DNA from: Cyclobacterium sp. SYSU L10401 | GTDB lineage: Bacteria > Bacteroidota > Bacteroidia > Cytophagales > Cyclobacteriaceae | DNA: 64,000 nucleotides | NCBI RefSeq assembly: GCF_010993705.1 | Contig: NZ_WOFO01000003.1 | Location: forward strand, 553,637-617,636 | Direction of reading: 5' to 3' | In this document: positions 9,691-18,636 of the stretch, in pieces | How the letters are laid out: each line of letters opens with the position of its first letter | How positions within the stretch are numbered: position 1 is the stretch's first letter | Notes under the pieces: model-generated | What the model saw: the letters and a program-made list of their open reading frames with translations, nothing else | What the model was told of the DNA's origin: nothing | Databases searched by the model: none | Made by a program: the position numbers and the translations under genes

Positions 9691-12600
9691 ATGCTAATGG
9701 TCCCCTTCAATTTTAACCTGATAAAACGTACTCCTACAATTGTTATCCTACTTATCGTTTCTTTTTTTGCTTTTCAATGTGGTCCTGAAGGGCCCAAATT
9801 GGATTTGCGGAAAGGAGACCACATCATTTTAGTAGGAAACAATCTTGGATCCAGAATGATGAATTACGGACATTTTGAAACAGAAATGCATGTTCGCTAT
9901 CCGGATTCTTTGTTGTATATCCGAAACATGAGTGATGCCGGTGATACGCCGGGATTCAGGCCCCATTCGGGCAGGGTATCTCCCTGGGCTTTTCCGGGAG
10001 CAGAAGAATTCCAGGATGAGCTCGCCACCAATTCAGGTAGTGAAGGTCATTTTGAATCACCAGATGAATGGATTAAAAATCATGAAGCCGATATCATCAT
10101 TGCATTTTTCGGATACAATGAATCCTTCCAGGGAGAAGAAGGGCTGGAAAATTATAAAAATGAATTGGAAGCATTTATCAACCACACCCAAAACACCATT
10201 TATAATGGGGATGCTGCTCCGCAGCTGGCCCTGGTTTCACCTATCGCCTTTGAAAACCTGAGCGCAAACCATGACCTTCCCAATGGTGAAAAGGAAAATC
10301 AAAACCTGAAAATGTACACCCAGGCCATGAAAGAAGTGGCCGAAGCCAATCAGGTTTTGTTTGTCGATGCATTTGAACCCTCCAGGTCCTGGTATGCAGC
10401 TACGGATGAATACCTGACCATAGACGGTTTCCAGCTCACAGAAGAGGGGTACAAAAAGTTTTCCCAATTCCTGACAGATAAGGTTTTTGGTGAGGATGAT
10501 CCGGTAGCAGAGGACAGGAGAACGGCCATTCATGCAGCTGTACTGGAAAAAAACTGGATGTGGCACAATGACTATAAAATCCCCAATGGGGTACATGTCT
10601 TTGGCCGAAGGTACAATCCCTTTGGTCCTGACAATTATCCCTATGAATTGCAAAAAATCCGGCAAATGACGGACAACAGGGACCAGGCCATCTGGAAAGT
10701 CAGCAAGGGAGAAAATTTTGACCTGGCAGCAGCAGATGAAAATACCATAGAGCTGCCTCCGGTAGAAACCAATTACAATCCCGATAAAAATGGCGACCTG
10801 GAATACCTGTATGGAGAAGATGCCATGGAGAAATTTGAAGTGGCAGAAGGTTACCAGGTCGAGTTGTTCGCTTCCGAAAAGGAATTTCCTGACCTGGCCA
10901 ATCCGGTGCAGATGACCTTTGATACCAAAGGCAGGCTTTGGGTAGCCGTGATGCCCAGCTATCCGCACTACAAGCCGGGAGACCCAAAGCCCAATGATAA
11001 AATACTGATTCTGGAAGATACCGATAATGACGGAAAAGCAGACAAGCAAACCGTATTTGCAGACAGCCTGCATCTGCCTATAGGCATGGAAATCGCTCCG
11101 GAGGGAGTCTATTTATCACAAGGTACCAACCTGATCATCCTGAGGGATAAAGATGGAGACGATTATGCCGAAGAACGTGAGATCCTGTTGAGTGGATTTG
11201 ACGATCACGATACCCATCACAATATTTCCGCATTCGTAGCGGATCCTTCGGGAGCCATTTACATGGGTGAGGGGGTTTTCCTCCATACCAATGTAGAAAC
11301 CCCTTATGGTCCGGTAAGGGGGACCAACGGCGGTTTTTACCGCTACAACCCAGCAAGAAAACATTTGGAAAGAACGGCCCAATTGCCCATTCCCAACCCC
11401 TGGGGAATTGCTTTTGACGATTGGGGCCAAAACTTTTTTGCAGAGACCTCAGGACCTGATGTACGCTGGATGATGCCTGGATCTATCCAACCCAGGTATG
11501 GTGAAGGCACCCACAAAGGTCCTAACCTGATCGAAGATGCCCACCGGGTACGGCCTACTTCCGGACTGGAATTTGTATCCAGCAGGCATTTTCCGGAAGA
11601 AGTACAGGGTGACCTGCTCATCAACAATACCATCGGCTTTCTGGGTATGAAAATGCACAAGATGATGGAAGATGGTACCGGCTATGACAGCGAGCACCGG
11701 GTCGACCTGATACGCAGCGATGACCGCAATTTCCGCCCGGTAGACATGGAGTTTGCCCCCGATGGGTCCCTTTACTTCGTGGATTGGCACAATATACTGG
11801 TAGGCCACATGCAGCACAATGCCCGTGATCCGTTGAGAGACCATGTGCATGGCAGGATTTACCGGATTACCTATCCTTCCAGGCCTTTGGTTACCCCACC
11901 AAAGATTGCGGGGGAAAGCATAGAAACCTTATTGGACAACCTCAAGTTGCCCGAATTCAGGGCCAGATACAGTACCCGCGCTGAACTGCGGGGACGAGAC
12001 CAAACCGAAGTATTGGAAAAGATGCAACAATGGACGGCCAATTTGGATGCCAATGATCCCCGGTACGAACACCACCTCCTGGAAGCCCTCTGGGTTAGCT
12101 GGGGCTTGAATCAGGTGGATCAGGACTTGATGAAGACCTTATTTGCCTCCGATGACCACCGGGTAAGGGCAGCCGTAACCAGAATTTTACGCTATACCGG
12201 CCATCAGGTAGCAGATCAGGTGGATATGCTGAAAAAAGCAGCTGCAGATCCCCATGGCAGGGTGCGGCTGGAGGCCATCGTAGCTGCTTCCTGGCTCAAC
12301 AAGGAGGATGGACTGGCCATACTGGAAGTGGCGGATGAACATCCCAAAGATGTATGGATGCAAAAACCTTTTGAAACTGCATTGGCGCATTTGAATGGCA
12401 TGTCAGTGAGTAATATGGTGGTGAATGCCGACGGCAGCATCGTTTTTCAGGAAGCACCTCAGGAAGAAAAAGCTTCCAACAGCCGATTAAAAGGAGAAGA
12501 TTTGACCCTGTTTCAGATGGGTAAGGCCATCTATAGCAGAGAGGGTTTCTGTATCACCTGTCACCAGCCCGATGGTAAGGGCCTGAGCGCTTCAGGCTTC

Positions 12601-12918
12601 CCACCCCTGGCCGGTACCCAATGGGTTAATGGCAGCGAAGAGCGATTGGTGAAAATAATTTTAAATGGATTAATGGGACCCATTGAAGTGCTGGGCAAGG
12701 AATATCCGGGTCAGGTGCCCATGACCCCTTATGCCGGCATGCTCAATGACAAGGAAGTGGCAGCAGTGGCTACCTATGTAAGGAATAGTTTTGGCAATGA
12801 AGCTGCACCTGTGCAAGCCGAAAAGGTTGCGGAGGTGCGGGAAGCTACAAAGGGAAAACAAGGTTTTTATTCACCTTCGGAACTCCTTCAGGAGCATCCT
12901 ATGGAAGCGGGAGAATAG
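9691..12918 (+). CDS. Lipoprotein fusion: SGNH-like domain, PVC-type glucose/sorbosone dehydrogenase, HEAT-like region, cytochrome c
   Basis: The 1075-residue protein has a lipoprotein signal (lipobox-like FAFQC). Residues about 40-270 resemble an SGNH hydrolase fold, but the usual catalytic serine position reads GNNLG and the Asp-x-x-His block reads DGFQLTEEGY, so the hydrolase is probably inactive. Residues about 390-750 are a six-bladed propeller of the PVC-type membrane-bound dehydrogenase family, starting at FEVAEGYQVELFASEKEFPD. A helical HEAT-like stretch follows. The C-terminal domain has one haem-binding motif CITCH at residue 954 and a methionine-containing distal loop. It probably oxidises a sugar or related alcohol at the envelope and passes electrons to its own haem. 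A terminator follows. Confidence 0.9.
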   Translation: MLMVPFNFNLIKRTPTIVILLIVSFFAFQCGPEGPKLDLRKGDHIILVGNNLGSRMMNYGHFETEMHVRYPDSLLYIRNMSDAGDTPGFRPHSGRVSPWAFPGAEEFQDELATNSGSEGHFESPDEWIKNHEADIIIAFFGYNESFQGEEGLENYKNELEAFINHTQNTIYNGDAAPQLALVSPIAFENLSANHDLPNGEKENQNLKMYTQAMKEVAEANQVLFVDAFEPSRSWYAATDEYLTIDGFQLTEEGYKKFSQFLTDKVFGEDDPVAEDRRTAIHAAVLEKNWMWHNDYKIPNGVHVFGRRYNPFGPDNYPYELQKIRQMTDNRDQAIWKVSKGENFDLAAADENTIELPPVETNYNPDKNGDLEYLYGEDAMEKFEVAEGYQVELFASEKEFPDLANPVQMTFDTKGRLWVAVMPSYPHYKPGDPKPNDKILILEDTDNDGKADKQTVFADSLHLPIGMEIAPEGVYLSQGTNLIILRDKDGDDYAEEREILLSGFDDHDTHHNISAFVADPSGAIYMGEGVFLHTNVETPYGPVRGTNGGFYRYNPARKHLERTAQLPIPNPWGIAFDDWGQNFFAETSGPDVRWMMPGSIQPRYGEGTHKGPNLIEDAHRVRPTSGLEFVSSRHFPEEVQGDLLINNTIGFLGMKMHKMMEDGTGYDSEHRVDLIRSDDRNFRPVDMEFAPDGSLYFVDWHNILVGHMQHNARDPLRDHVHGRIYRITYPSRPLVTPPKIAGESIETLLDNLKLPEFRARYSTRAELRGRDQTEVLEKMQQWTANLDANDPRYEHHLLEALWVSWGLNQVDQDLMKTLFASDDHRVRAAVTRILRYTGHQVADQVDMLKKAAADPHGRVRLEAIVAASWLNKEDGLAILEVADEHPKDVWMQKPFETALAHLNGMSVSNMVVNADGSIVFQEAPQEEKASNSRLKGEDLTLFQMGKAIYSREGFCITCHQPDGKGLSASGFPPLAGTQWVNGSEERLVKIILNGLMGPIEVLGKEYPGQVPMTPYAGMLNDKEVAAVATYVRNSFGNEAAPVQAEKVAEVREATKGKQGFYSPSELLQEHPMEAGE

Positions 12919-12931
12919 TAACAGAAATAGT

Positions 12932-12976
12932 AAAAAAGCAGGCAGCCCCGATCCCGGAGCTGCCTGCTTTTTTTTC
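12932..12976 (+). terminator. Strong Rho-independent terminator
   Basis: The 15-bp stem AAAAAAGCAGGCAGC with GCTGCCTGCTTTTTT (12932-12946 with 12959-12973) is followed by further T residues. Confidence 0.92.
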
Positions 12977-12979
12977 CAT

Positions 12980-13330
12980 ACAGGACCCCTTTAACAAGGG
13001 ACCAGTTTGGAAATTCGATCGGCATCAATTCCCCCTTCTCAAGGGCGCCAGCACCTGTCCCGACCAGAATCGGCAGGGAGGATTATTGGACGAAAATCTA
13101 AGCATACCGCAAACGTAAAATAGAATTTTTACAAAAAAAATCACATCTATGCACTTGCTTAAACCATCCGAGGAAGAGGACATGTACCAATCAGGGTTTT
13201 GAAGGATTTTAGATATAAATTATAGACTCTTATTAGATTAAACTGCTCGAAGAAATCCCCCTTACCCCCTTAAAAAGGGGGAATTAGTTACGTTTGGCTA
13301 TCTAACCACTTTTTGCTAGTACGAACTAGT
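12980..13330. other. Intergenic region with repeat debris, no gene seen
   Basis: About 350 nt separate the dehydrogenase and the converging response regulator. It holds a short G/C block around 13027-13080, including TCCCGA...ATCGG inverted halves, and a hairpin CCCCCTT-AAA-AAGGGGG at 13265-13281. These look like fragments of interspersed repeats. No plausible coding frame or RNA gene was found. Confidence 0.5.
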
Positions 13331-13344
13331 TGAACAAAAAAACA

Positions 13345-14004
13345 CTACAAAAGTCCGGCGTAGGAAAGGCTTACCGGAACGGTATATTCTCCGAGCTGCA
13401 CCTGGTGCTTTTCGATTTTGTCCATGCGGTGCTTATTGGCGATAAAGGAGCGGTGGGTGCGGACAAAATAGGAGGGAAGCAATTTTTCCAGCTCCTTGAA
13501 AGTTATTCGGGTAATGACCTTTTCCCCCTCCAGGTACAAGGTCACGTAGTTACCGGTGGCTTCACAAAACAGCAGGTCTGCAAAATGGACCTTGATTTGG
13601 CCTTCGGATGTTTTAATAAATACATGCCCGTTTGTTGCTGCCGGCTGCAGCTCTTTCCAATCCCGTGCTTTTTGACAGGCTTGCAGGAAACGGCTCAGCG
13701 AAAAGGGCTTGAGCAGGTAGTCCAGCGCATTGAGCTCGAAGCCCTTGACTGCATACTCCGAATAGGCCGTGGTAAAAACCACCATGGTTTCGGCTTGCAA
13801 CATGCCCGCCAGGTCGATTCCGGAAATATCCGGCATGTTGATGTCCAAAAAAATCAGGTCAGCGGGCTGGGTTTTGTGGTAGTCAAAGCCCGTGATGGCA
13901 TCGGAAAAAACGGCCTCCAACTCCAGAAAGGGCACCTTAGCCGCATGGGATTTAATGACTTCCAGTGCCATGTTTTCGTCGTCTATGGCAATCGCCTTGA
14001 TCAT
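13345..14004 (-). CDS. LytTR-family response regulator
   Basis: The 219-residue protein has an N-terminal receiver domain (acidic pair DD at 8-9, phospho-acceptor Asp54 in IFLDINMPD, Thr in FTTAYS, Lys in YLLKPF). A C-terminal LytTR DNA-binding domain follows, with the typical FCEATGNYVTLYL and YFVRTHRSFIANKHRM segments. It is a DNA-binding transcription factor controlled by the kinase encoded just upstream. The two genes overlap by 4 nt (ATGA), so they are translationally coupled. Target genes are not evident in the window. Confidence 0.95.
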   Translation of the reverse strand: MIKAIAIDDENMALEVIKSHAAKVPFLELEAVFSDAITGFDYHKTQPADLIFLDINMPDISGIDLAGMLQAETMVVFTTAYSEYAVKGFELNALDYLLKPFSLSRFLQACQKARDWKELQPAATNGHVFIKTSEGQIKVHFADLLFCEATGNYVTLYLEGEKVITRITFKELEKLLPSYFVRTHRSFIANKHRMDKIEKHQVQLGEYTVPVSLSYAGLL

Positions 14005-15446
14005 GGTTTTTGCGTTTCGGGGGTTATCTGCACGGAAAAATGAACAAAATGCTCCGTATCGTTGGAAACAATCGTTAAGTCATGCCTGTCGGGATACAGT
14101 ACCTGCAATCGCTTGCGCACATTGTCCAAACCGATACCGGATTCATCGGAAGGGTCTTTCAGGGCCTTGGGCGGATGAAGGGAATTGACCACATCCAGGT
14201 GCACCGATCCGGCCAGGCAACGCAGGTTAATCCGGATCCAGGATTCATTTTTAGTGCTGATGCCGTGTTTGAAGGCGTTTTCTACGAAAGGGATTAGCAG
14301 CATGGGGGCAATGGTTCCTTCACAGTGTTCTTCATTCAATTTAATGCTAATTTCTAAATTATCCTCCTTTTTAAAGCGCAGCATTTGAAGGTCCAGGTAG
14401 TTGCGCAGGTACTCGATTTCCCGTTGTAGGGGGATTTTGTCCAGTTGGTTTTCATGTAGCATAAAGCGCATCATGTCGCCCAGTTTTTGGATGCCATCCG
14501 AGGTCTTTTCGGCATTTTCCATCAAAGCCGCCCCATATAGGGTATTTAAGGCATTGAACAGAAAATGAGGATTGATCTGGGACTTGAGAAAACGGAGGTC
14601 GGCCGATCCGCGGTCTACCTGATGGCTGAGGGTTTCTATTTTGCCTTTCATGCCAAAGTACTTTTCGAAGGCCAGATCGGAAAGGGGCAGTACGACCAAC
14701 TGGATGACCAATCCGGTGCCTAAGCCCAAAAGCACCGTGCCTGGATCCTGTTGCATAAGTCCTACAAACAATAAAAAACCGGGAAAACCTACGATCAGTA
14801 ATATGTTAAACCAAAGGGCGGCGCGTTGCTTTCCATGTAAGCGCATTCTGTAGATCAAAAAGAAATTGTACAACAATACCAGAATGGAGGCTGGAAGAAA
14901 AAGCGCCAGGATCACAGAGATGTTCCGTGAAACCAGAAAGTCGAATTTAAATAGAAAAAGAACCACAAAGAAGAAAATACTGCTCAACCTTAGCAGGTTA
15001 TACGTCAGATAGTCATCCATTTTGGGGGGTAAAAAAACCTCCTTTAGCAGCAATACCCAAACCAGGTAGCCACCATACAAGGCCATAGCCGTAAAATAAA
15101 ATGGGGTAAAGGGAGAATTGGTAATTTCGGAGCCCACTGAGAATAAGGAAACAAGGATATAGGACAAGGTGAAAATCAGTAAACCGTAGCCAATAAAAGG
15201 TCCTTTTCGGTTTGTTTCTCGATACCGGGGGATCAGCACCCGGTGCATCAGGTAAAAGACCAAAAAGAGGATCAACGGAATAAAAACCCTGGCAAAATAA
15301 CCAGTGGGATTGCCTGGAAAATAGTGAAAACTACTGCTTCCAGCACTTAGAATATTTACAAGCACAAGAATCAAAAAAACAAAGGTGACAATCCACCATT
15401 CGATTTCCTGAAATGCTAAGGGTTTGTTTTTCATATTGTATTCCAT
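14001..15446 (-). CDS. LytS-type sensor histidine kinase (His_kinase family)
   Basis: In this 481-residue protein the N-terminal 260 residues contain about seven hydrophobic segments and no large periplasmic loop, suggesting a membrane-embedded or ligand-tunnel sensor. The phospho-acceptor His294 lies in SQINPHFLFNALN. The ATPase part shows LIPFVENAFKHG (N box) and GIGLDNVRKRL (G box). It phosphorylates the LytTR regulator encoded downstream with a 4-nt overlap. The start at MEYNMKNK abuts a short upstream reading frame; the second methionine (MKNK) is an alternative start. Confidence 0.93.
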   Translation of the reverse strand: MEYNMKNKPLAFQEIEWWIVTFVFLILVLVNILSAGSSSFHYFPGNPTGYFARVFIPLILFLVFYLMHRVLIPRYRETNRKGPFIGYGLLIFTLSYILVSLFSVGSEITNSPFTPFYFTAMALYGGYLVWVLLLKEVFLPPKMDDYLTYNLLRLSSIFFFVVLFLFKFDFLVSRNISVILALFLPASILVLLYNFFLIYRMRLHGKQRAALWFNILLIVGFPGFLLFVGLMQQDPGTVLLGLGTGLVIQLVVLPLSDLAFEKYFGMKGKIETLSHQVDRGSADLRFLKSQINPHFLFNALNTLYGAALMENAEKTSDGIQKLGDMMRFMLHENQLDKIPLQREIEYLRNYLDLQMLRFKKEDNLEISIKLNEEHCEGTIAPMLLIPFVENAFKHGISTKNESWIRINLRCLAGSVHLDVVNSLHPPKALKDPSDESGIGLDNVRKRLQVLYPDRHDLTIVSNDTEHFVHFSVQITPETQKP

Positions 15447-15599
15447 TTAAAAATGTAAATTTAACCCGAATACGCTGTACCTGGTTTGCTTTGGGATGAT
15501 TTGTTTGGCCTCTGCACATGCGCCACAGGTCAAATAGATATTGTATAACAAACCGGCGAGGATCAGCGCAATATAGGTTCTTTTAGTAGCTTTGGTCAT
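15447..15599 (-). CDS. Possible small membrane protein upstream of the histidine kinase
   Basis: A 50-codon frame starting MTKATKRTYIALILAGLLY has one hydrophobic helix followed by TCGACAEAKQ, a CxxC-like cysteine pair, and a polar tail. Its stop codon directly abuts the histidine kinase start, so it could be a translationally coupled leader or a small accessory of the kinase. A longer frame from 15689 adds 30 residues of unconvincing sequence. No family was recognised; it may be chance. Confidence 0.4.
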   Translation of the reverse strand: MTKATKRTYIALILAGLLYNIYLTCGACAEAKQIIPKQTRYSVFGLNLHF

Positions 15600-15750
15600 G
15601 GTGTTTGTCAAGGTAAAATGTCTCCGTATTTTGTCATTCCTTTCTGATCGGAATCCGGAAGCATTAATCATGACACAAGAATAAACCACGCTGACACTTC
15701 AATCAAATTTATGTGATGAAATGGGGGAAAGTAGGGATGGAAAAAGGGAG

Positions 15751-15833
15751 ATGAAATCGAGCATGACGTAGCCGTCACACGCCGGGACGACTATCAGCCA
15801 TGCGAGATTCTCCCGATTTAAGATCGGGACAGG
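15751..15833 (+). repeat. Interspersed palindromic repeat, copy 1
   Basis: The segment starts ATGAAATCGAGCATGACG, continues through CGTCACAC, GACTATCA and TGCGAGATTC, and ends in the hairpin TCCCGAT...ATCGGGA. The same series of blocks occurs on the minus strand at 30271-30390, so this is one member of a dispersed family. It lies between the LytS/LytTR operon promoter side and a converging-strand phosphatase. Confidence 0.8.
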
Positions 15834-15944
15834 CTATGTGGCCATAAAAGAACAAATTATAGACACATGAAATAGTTTAAGTTATTTATCCCGGTAAATA
15901 CTAGTAATTCGCAGATTTAAAAACGGGAATAACATTTTCACCCC

Positions 15945-16042
15945 GCTTCCAGGCCTGAAGGGCCTGAATAAAAATAACCCTGGGTGTAAACCCAGGGATA
16001 GCTAAAACCCATCCAATTTGCAACCCTGGAGGGGTTGAACAG
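15945..16042. repeat. Three-hairpin interspersed repeat element
   Basis: Three successive inverted repeats lie in about 100 nt: AGGCC-TGAAG-GGCCT (15951-15965), CCCTGGGTGTAAACCCAGGG (15978-15997) and CAACCCTGGAGGGGTTG (16021-16037). Read on the minus strand it gives the peptide WVYTQGYFYSGPSGLEAG, a translation I recall in wrongly called hypothetical proteins of several phyla. It is a non-coding palindromic repeat immediately after the 3' end of the phosphatase gene. Confidence 0.75.
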
Positions 16043-16050
16043 CGACCAAT

Positions 16051-17376
16051 TTAGGGAGTGATCTTTAAGGTCTCCGGGTATTCGTCGATGATTTTTCCGT
16101 TTTCGTTGATCATTAAAAAATGCTGGTGGGGACCCTGAAGGGTAATAATAATGGCGGAGTTTTCCTCGGCAGATTTCCGTAGGTACCAGATTTCTTCCGG
16201 GGTTTTGGGCTTCTTTTTCGCTACTCCCCAAGAGCCATCACCCAAGTACACGATCCCATTAGGGTGGAAGGCATTGCTTTTTACCGGGTAGCTTCGCTTA
16301 TAGGTATGGTCGTCATTTTCCAGGGCCACCCGAACACCGTACTCCTCAAAGAGAGGAATCCAATTATCCAGCACTTCTTCAGACCAGAATTGAATGCGTT
16401 TTCCTCCAGGCTCCACCCGACCGGATGGATACGCCGGTTTATGGTAAACCGGAAGCACATGTGGCCGATCCTGTCGCTCCTGCAAGGTGTTTTTCAGCCA
16501 TTCGGTTTGGGTGCCACTGATCAGGTTGCTATGCGAACTGTCCAGGATGATCAGGCTCAGGTAGTCGCCGATATCCAGTACCCCGTAGCCAGGCTGCCCC
16601 GGAAAAGTGAAGAGGGGATAGAAAAACGGTCCTTTGGCCAGGCGCATGGCATCGGTGGGTTCCTCCATTCCGCCCGCTTTCACTTTTGCGATAAAGGCCG
16701 GCATGCCCATGTCCGCATCGATCACACTTTCCGATGCCGGGTAATGGTGGTTGATGACATCGTGGTTGCCCAGGGCTACAATGATCGGAACGACACGCCC
16801 TTCTTCGGAGATAAGCGTTTCCCGAATCCCATCAAACCATTGGTACCAGAGGTCCACGTTCTCCTTGTCACCATTGGCATAGGCCAGGTCACCACCCCAG
16901 ACGATAAAATCCGGATCGTACCGCATCACGGCCCGGTTCATTTGGCGGAACAGCTCCCCATGGGAGGTGTCGCCTCCAGCGGCAATGCGGAGAGGGCGGT
17001 GGTTTTTGGCCGGTAGGGTGCGAAAGGAATAGATCCGCTGGAACTCCCCAACACTAAATTCATAGTTATAATTAGGTTTCAAGTCTGTCAGTTCGATGCG
17101 GTGAATGCGACGGTCCGAATAGGGAAAGGGAACGGATTGGGAAGGGGCTGTCTGCCATTCGGATGAGCCTTCGGAACGATAACGGACGGATTCGATTGCT
17201 TCGTCTTGAGGTAAGGTATGCCAGTCAATGCTGATGGTAGTAGTGGGGTCTTGCTGCCAGGTAAGCAGGATACCGGCAGGTTCGGTTTGGGCCAGGGCAG
17301 CTGCACACAGGCAAAGGATCAGCAGTTGACCGGTAAAAAAACGTAACCAAAGGCTGAGGGTAAAGCGGGATGGCAT
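16051..17376 (-). CDS. Secreted metallophosphoesterase, purple acid phosphatase-like, with N-terminal Fn3 domain
   Basis: The 441 residues have a signal peptide ending at AAALAQ. Residues about 30-125 form a fibronectin III-like purple acid phosphatase N-domain. The calcineurin-type core shows the metal motifs in order: AAGGDTSHG, WGGDLAYANG, ALGNHDVINHH, VYHKPAY and ENDDHTYKRS. In the last motif the position usually filled by the first histidine (GHxH or NHxH) is Asp, an unusual metal-site change. It is probably a periplasmic or extracellular phosphomonoesterase. A triple-hairpin repeat lies directly after the stop. Confidence 0.88.
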   Translation of the reverse strand: MPSRFTLSLWLRFFTGQLLILCLCAAALAQTEPAGILLTWQQDPTTTISIDWHTLPQDEAIESVRYRSEGSSEWQTAPSQSVPFPYSDRRIHRIELTDLKPNYNYEFSVGEFQRIYSFRTLPAKNHRPLRIAAGGDTSHGELFRQMNRAVMRYDPDFIVWGGDLAYANGDKENVDLWYQWFDGIRETLISEEGRVVPIIVALGNHDVINHHYPASESVIDADMGMPAFIAKVKAGGMEEPTDAMRLAKGPFFYPLFTFPGQPGYGVLDIGDYLSLIILDSSHSNLISGTQTEWLKNTLQERQDRPHVLPVYHKPAYPSGRVEPGGKRIQFWSEEVLDNWIPLFEEYGVRVALENDDHTYKRSYPVKSNAFHPNGIVYLGDGSWGVAKKKPKTPEEIWYLRKSAEENSAIIITLQGPHQHFLMINENGKIIDEYPETLKITP

Positions 17377-17686
17377 GGATTTGTTGTTTTTGGTAAATAT
17401 ACCGGATATGGGAAAAAGGGCCTATTCGCAGCAGGTTAAAATGTTGTACCCCTGTTAATTTCGGATTTCTAGTGTATTCATCTCTTTGTTTTTATACCTT
17501 TAGCAATGAAATTCAATTCGTTATTGCTTAACCAATGTACTTGTTAGTTAAAAAAGACATTAGGATAGGGGATCTGGTGCTGCTGGTGGAGACTTTGGCA
17601 TAGCTGTTCGTTTACCGGTAAGCAGATAAGCGGTACAGGAGGAAAAGACGCTAGACGGATTTCCACCATACAGGTGGTGCGAGGGC
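17377..17686. other. Intergenic region, nothing recognised
   Basis: About 310 nt lie between the phosphatase start and the end of a small membrane gene. A 22-codon frame from the ATG at 17534 was seen but has no supporting feature. No repeat or RNA structure was recognised. Confidence 0.4.
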
Positions 17687-17959
17687 TTATACGCCAAACA
17701 TCAGCTTGCTATACCATTTGAATCGGTAAAACCCGGCCCATTTCCACATTTTTGAAAAGTCTTTTTTCTCAATGGCCTCCAGGGCCAGTAAACGATAATA
17801 ATCCACCACAGGTCGGTATAAGAAGGGATAGATGAAGGCAAATAGTATAAAAGAAATCGATCCCGGTGTACCGGCTTCTACCCAAAACCAAATAAAAATC
17901 AACGCAGGTCCGTCGGCAATCAGGTGATAGGTCCAGACATTCTTAACGTACTTTTTCAT
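17687..17959 (-). CDS. Small membrane protein of unknown function
   Basis: The preferred start is MKKYVKNVWTYHLIADG (90 residues); a longer frame begins 16 codons upstream with weaker sequence. The chain has two hydrophobic segments, ALIFIWFWVEAG and ISFILFAFIYPFLY, and a basic, aromatic C-terminus (WKWAGFYRFKWYSK). No known family was recognised. It lies at the edge of the toxin-antitoxin island and is transcribed away from it. Confidence 0.55.
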   Translation of the reverse strand: MKKYVKNVWTYHLIADGPALIFIWFWVEAGTPGSISFILFAFIYPFLYRPVVDYYRLLALEAIEKKDFSKMWKWAGFYRFKWYSKLMFGV

Positions 17960-18043
17960 TTTCTTTGATTGTTTCGTTAATTTAAACAACCGGGTACAGT
18001 CAGACAAGCGATATAGGAATTAATGTGAAAAAATTTTATTCAA

Positions 18044-18343
18044 ATGAAACGTAGAATTGAACACAATACACACCCTGGGGAGGTGTTAAAGGAAGAAGTG
18101 ATTCGTGCCAATCGACTGACGATTGGAAAGGCGGCTGAGCTGCTTGGGGTTACGCGACCTACGTTATTAAATATTCTAAATGAAAAGGCATCTATCACTC
18201 CAAATATGTCACTTAGGCTAGCCAAAGTTTTTGGAGGAAACGCAGACTTTTGGTTAAGGATGCAGCTTTCACATGATCTGAGGAAAGCTGAAAAACAGTT
18301 TAATGAGAATCCTCCGAAAATAAAACCATTCGAATTTCAATAG
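18044..18343 (+). CDS. higA: HigA-family antitoxin (XRE DNA-binding), without its toxin
   Basis: The 99 residues carry the family start HPGEVLKEEVI, an XRE helix-turn-helix (LTIGKAAELLGVTRPTLLNILNEK) and the typical RLAKVFGGNADFWLRMQ segment. In intact loci a RelE-like HigB toxin of about 90 residues ends just upstream and is co-transcribed. Here the preceding 85 nt contain no HigB C-terminus and the gene beyond points the other way. It is therefore an orphan antitoxin or autonomous regulator. Confidence 0.88.
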   Translation: MKRRIEHNTHPGEVLKEEVIRANRLTIGKAAELLGVTRPTLLNILNEKASITPNMSLRLAKVFGGNADFWLRMQLSHDLRKAEKQFNENPPKIKPFEFQ

Positions 18344-18380
18344 ACTCATTGATTAAATTCCATCAATAAAATTTTGTCTG

Positions 18381-18629
18381 ATGAAAACCATAACAATGAC
18401 CGAATTGCGTAAGTCCATGAAAAGGCATCTTGACTACGTATCCAAGGATTCAGGAACGATTATCGTTCCCAGAAAAAGTGGTCAGCATGCAGTGGTAATG
18501 ATATCAGAGGAGGAATATAACTCTGTAAATGAAATACTTCACCTCATGTCAACCAAGGCGAATTGGGAACGCCTAGAAGAATCAATCCAACAGCATAAAG
18601 ACGGTAAAGCAGTTCCTTTTAAACCTTGA
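18381..18629 (+). CDS. yefM: YefM-type (Phd/YefM) antitoxin
   Basis: The 82 residues begin with the family start MKTITMTELRKSMKRHLDYV, followed by the beta hairpin GTIIVPRKSGQHAVVMISEEEYNS and a helical, charged toxin-binding tail. It binds DNA and neutralises a YoeB RNase in intact operons. The toxin gene that should overlap or follow its stop is truncated (see 18637-18759), so this antitoxin may now have no cognate toxin. It lies 37 nt after the orphan higA. Confidence 0.9.
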   Translation: MKTITMTELRKSMKRHLDYVSKDSGTIIVPRKSGQHAVVMISEEEYNSVNEILHLMSTKANWERLEESIQQHKDGKAVPFKP

Positions 18630-18636
18630 TGAACAA

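Noticed and set aside
10237..11073. 278-codon minus-strand frame
   Set aside because: It is antisense to the dehydrogenase gene and has no recognisable features.
13330..14043. 237-codon plus-strand frame
   Set aside because: It lies wholly opposite the LytTR regulator, which has all family motifs.
15938..16231. 97-codon minus-strand frame ending in SGPSGLEAG
   Set aside because: It is the translation of the phosphatase 3' end in another frame plus the triple-hairpin repeat, not a gene.
16264..17016. 250-codon plus-strand frame
   Set aside because: It is antisense to the metallophosphoesterase, whose motifs are clear.
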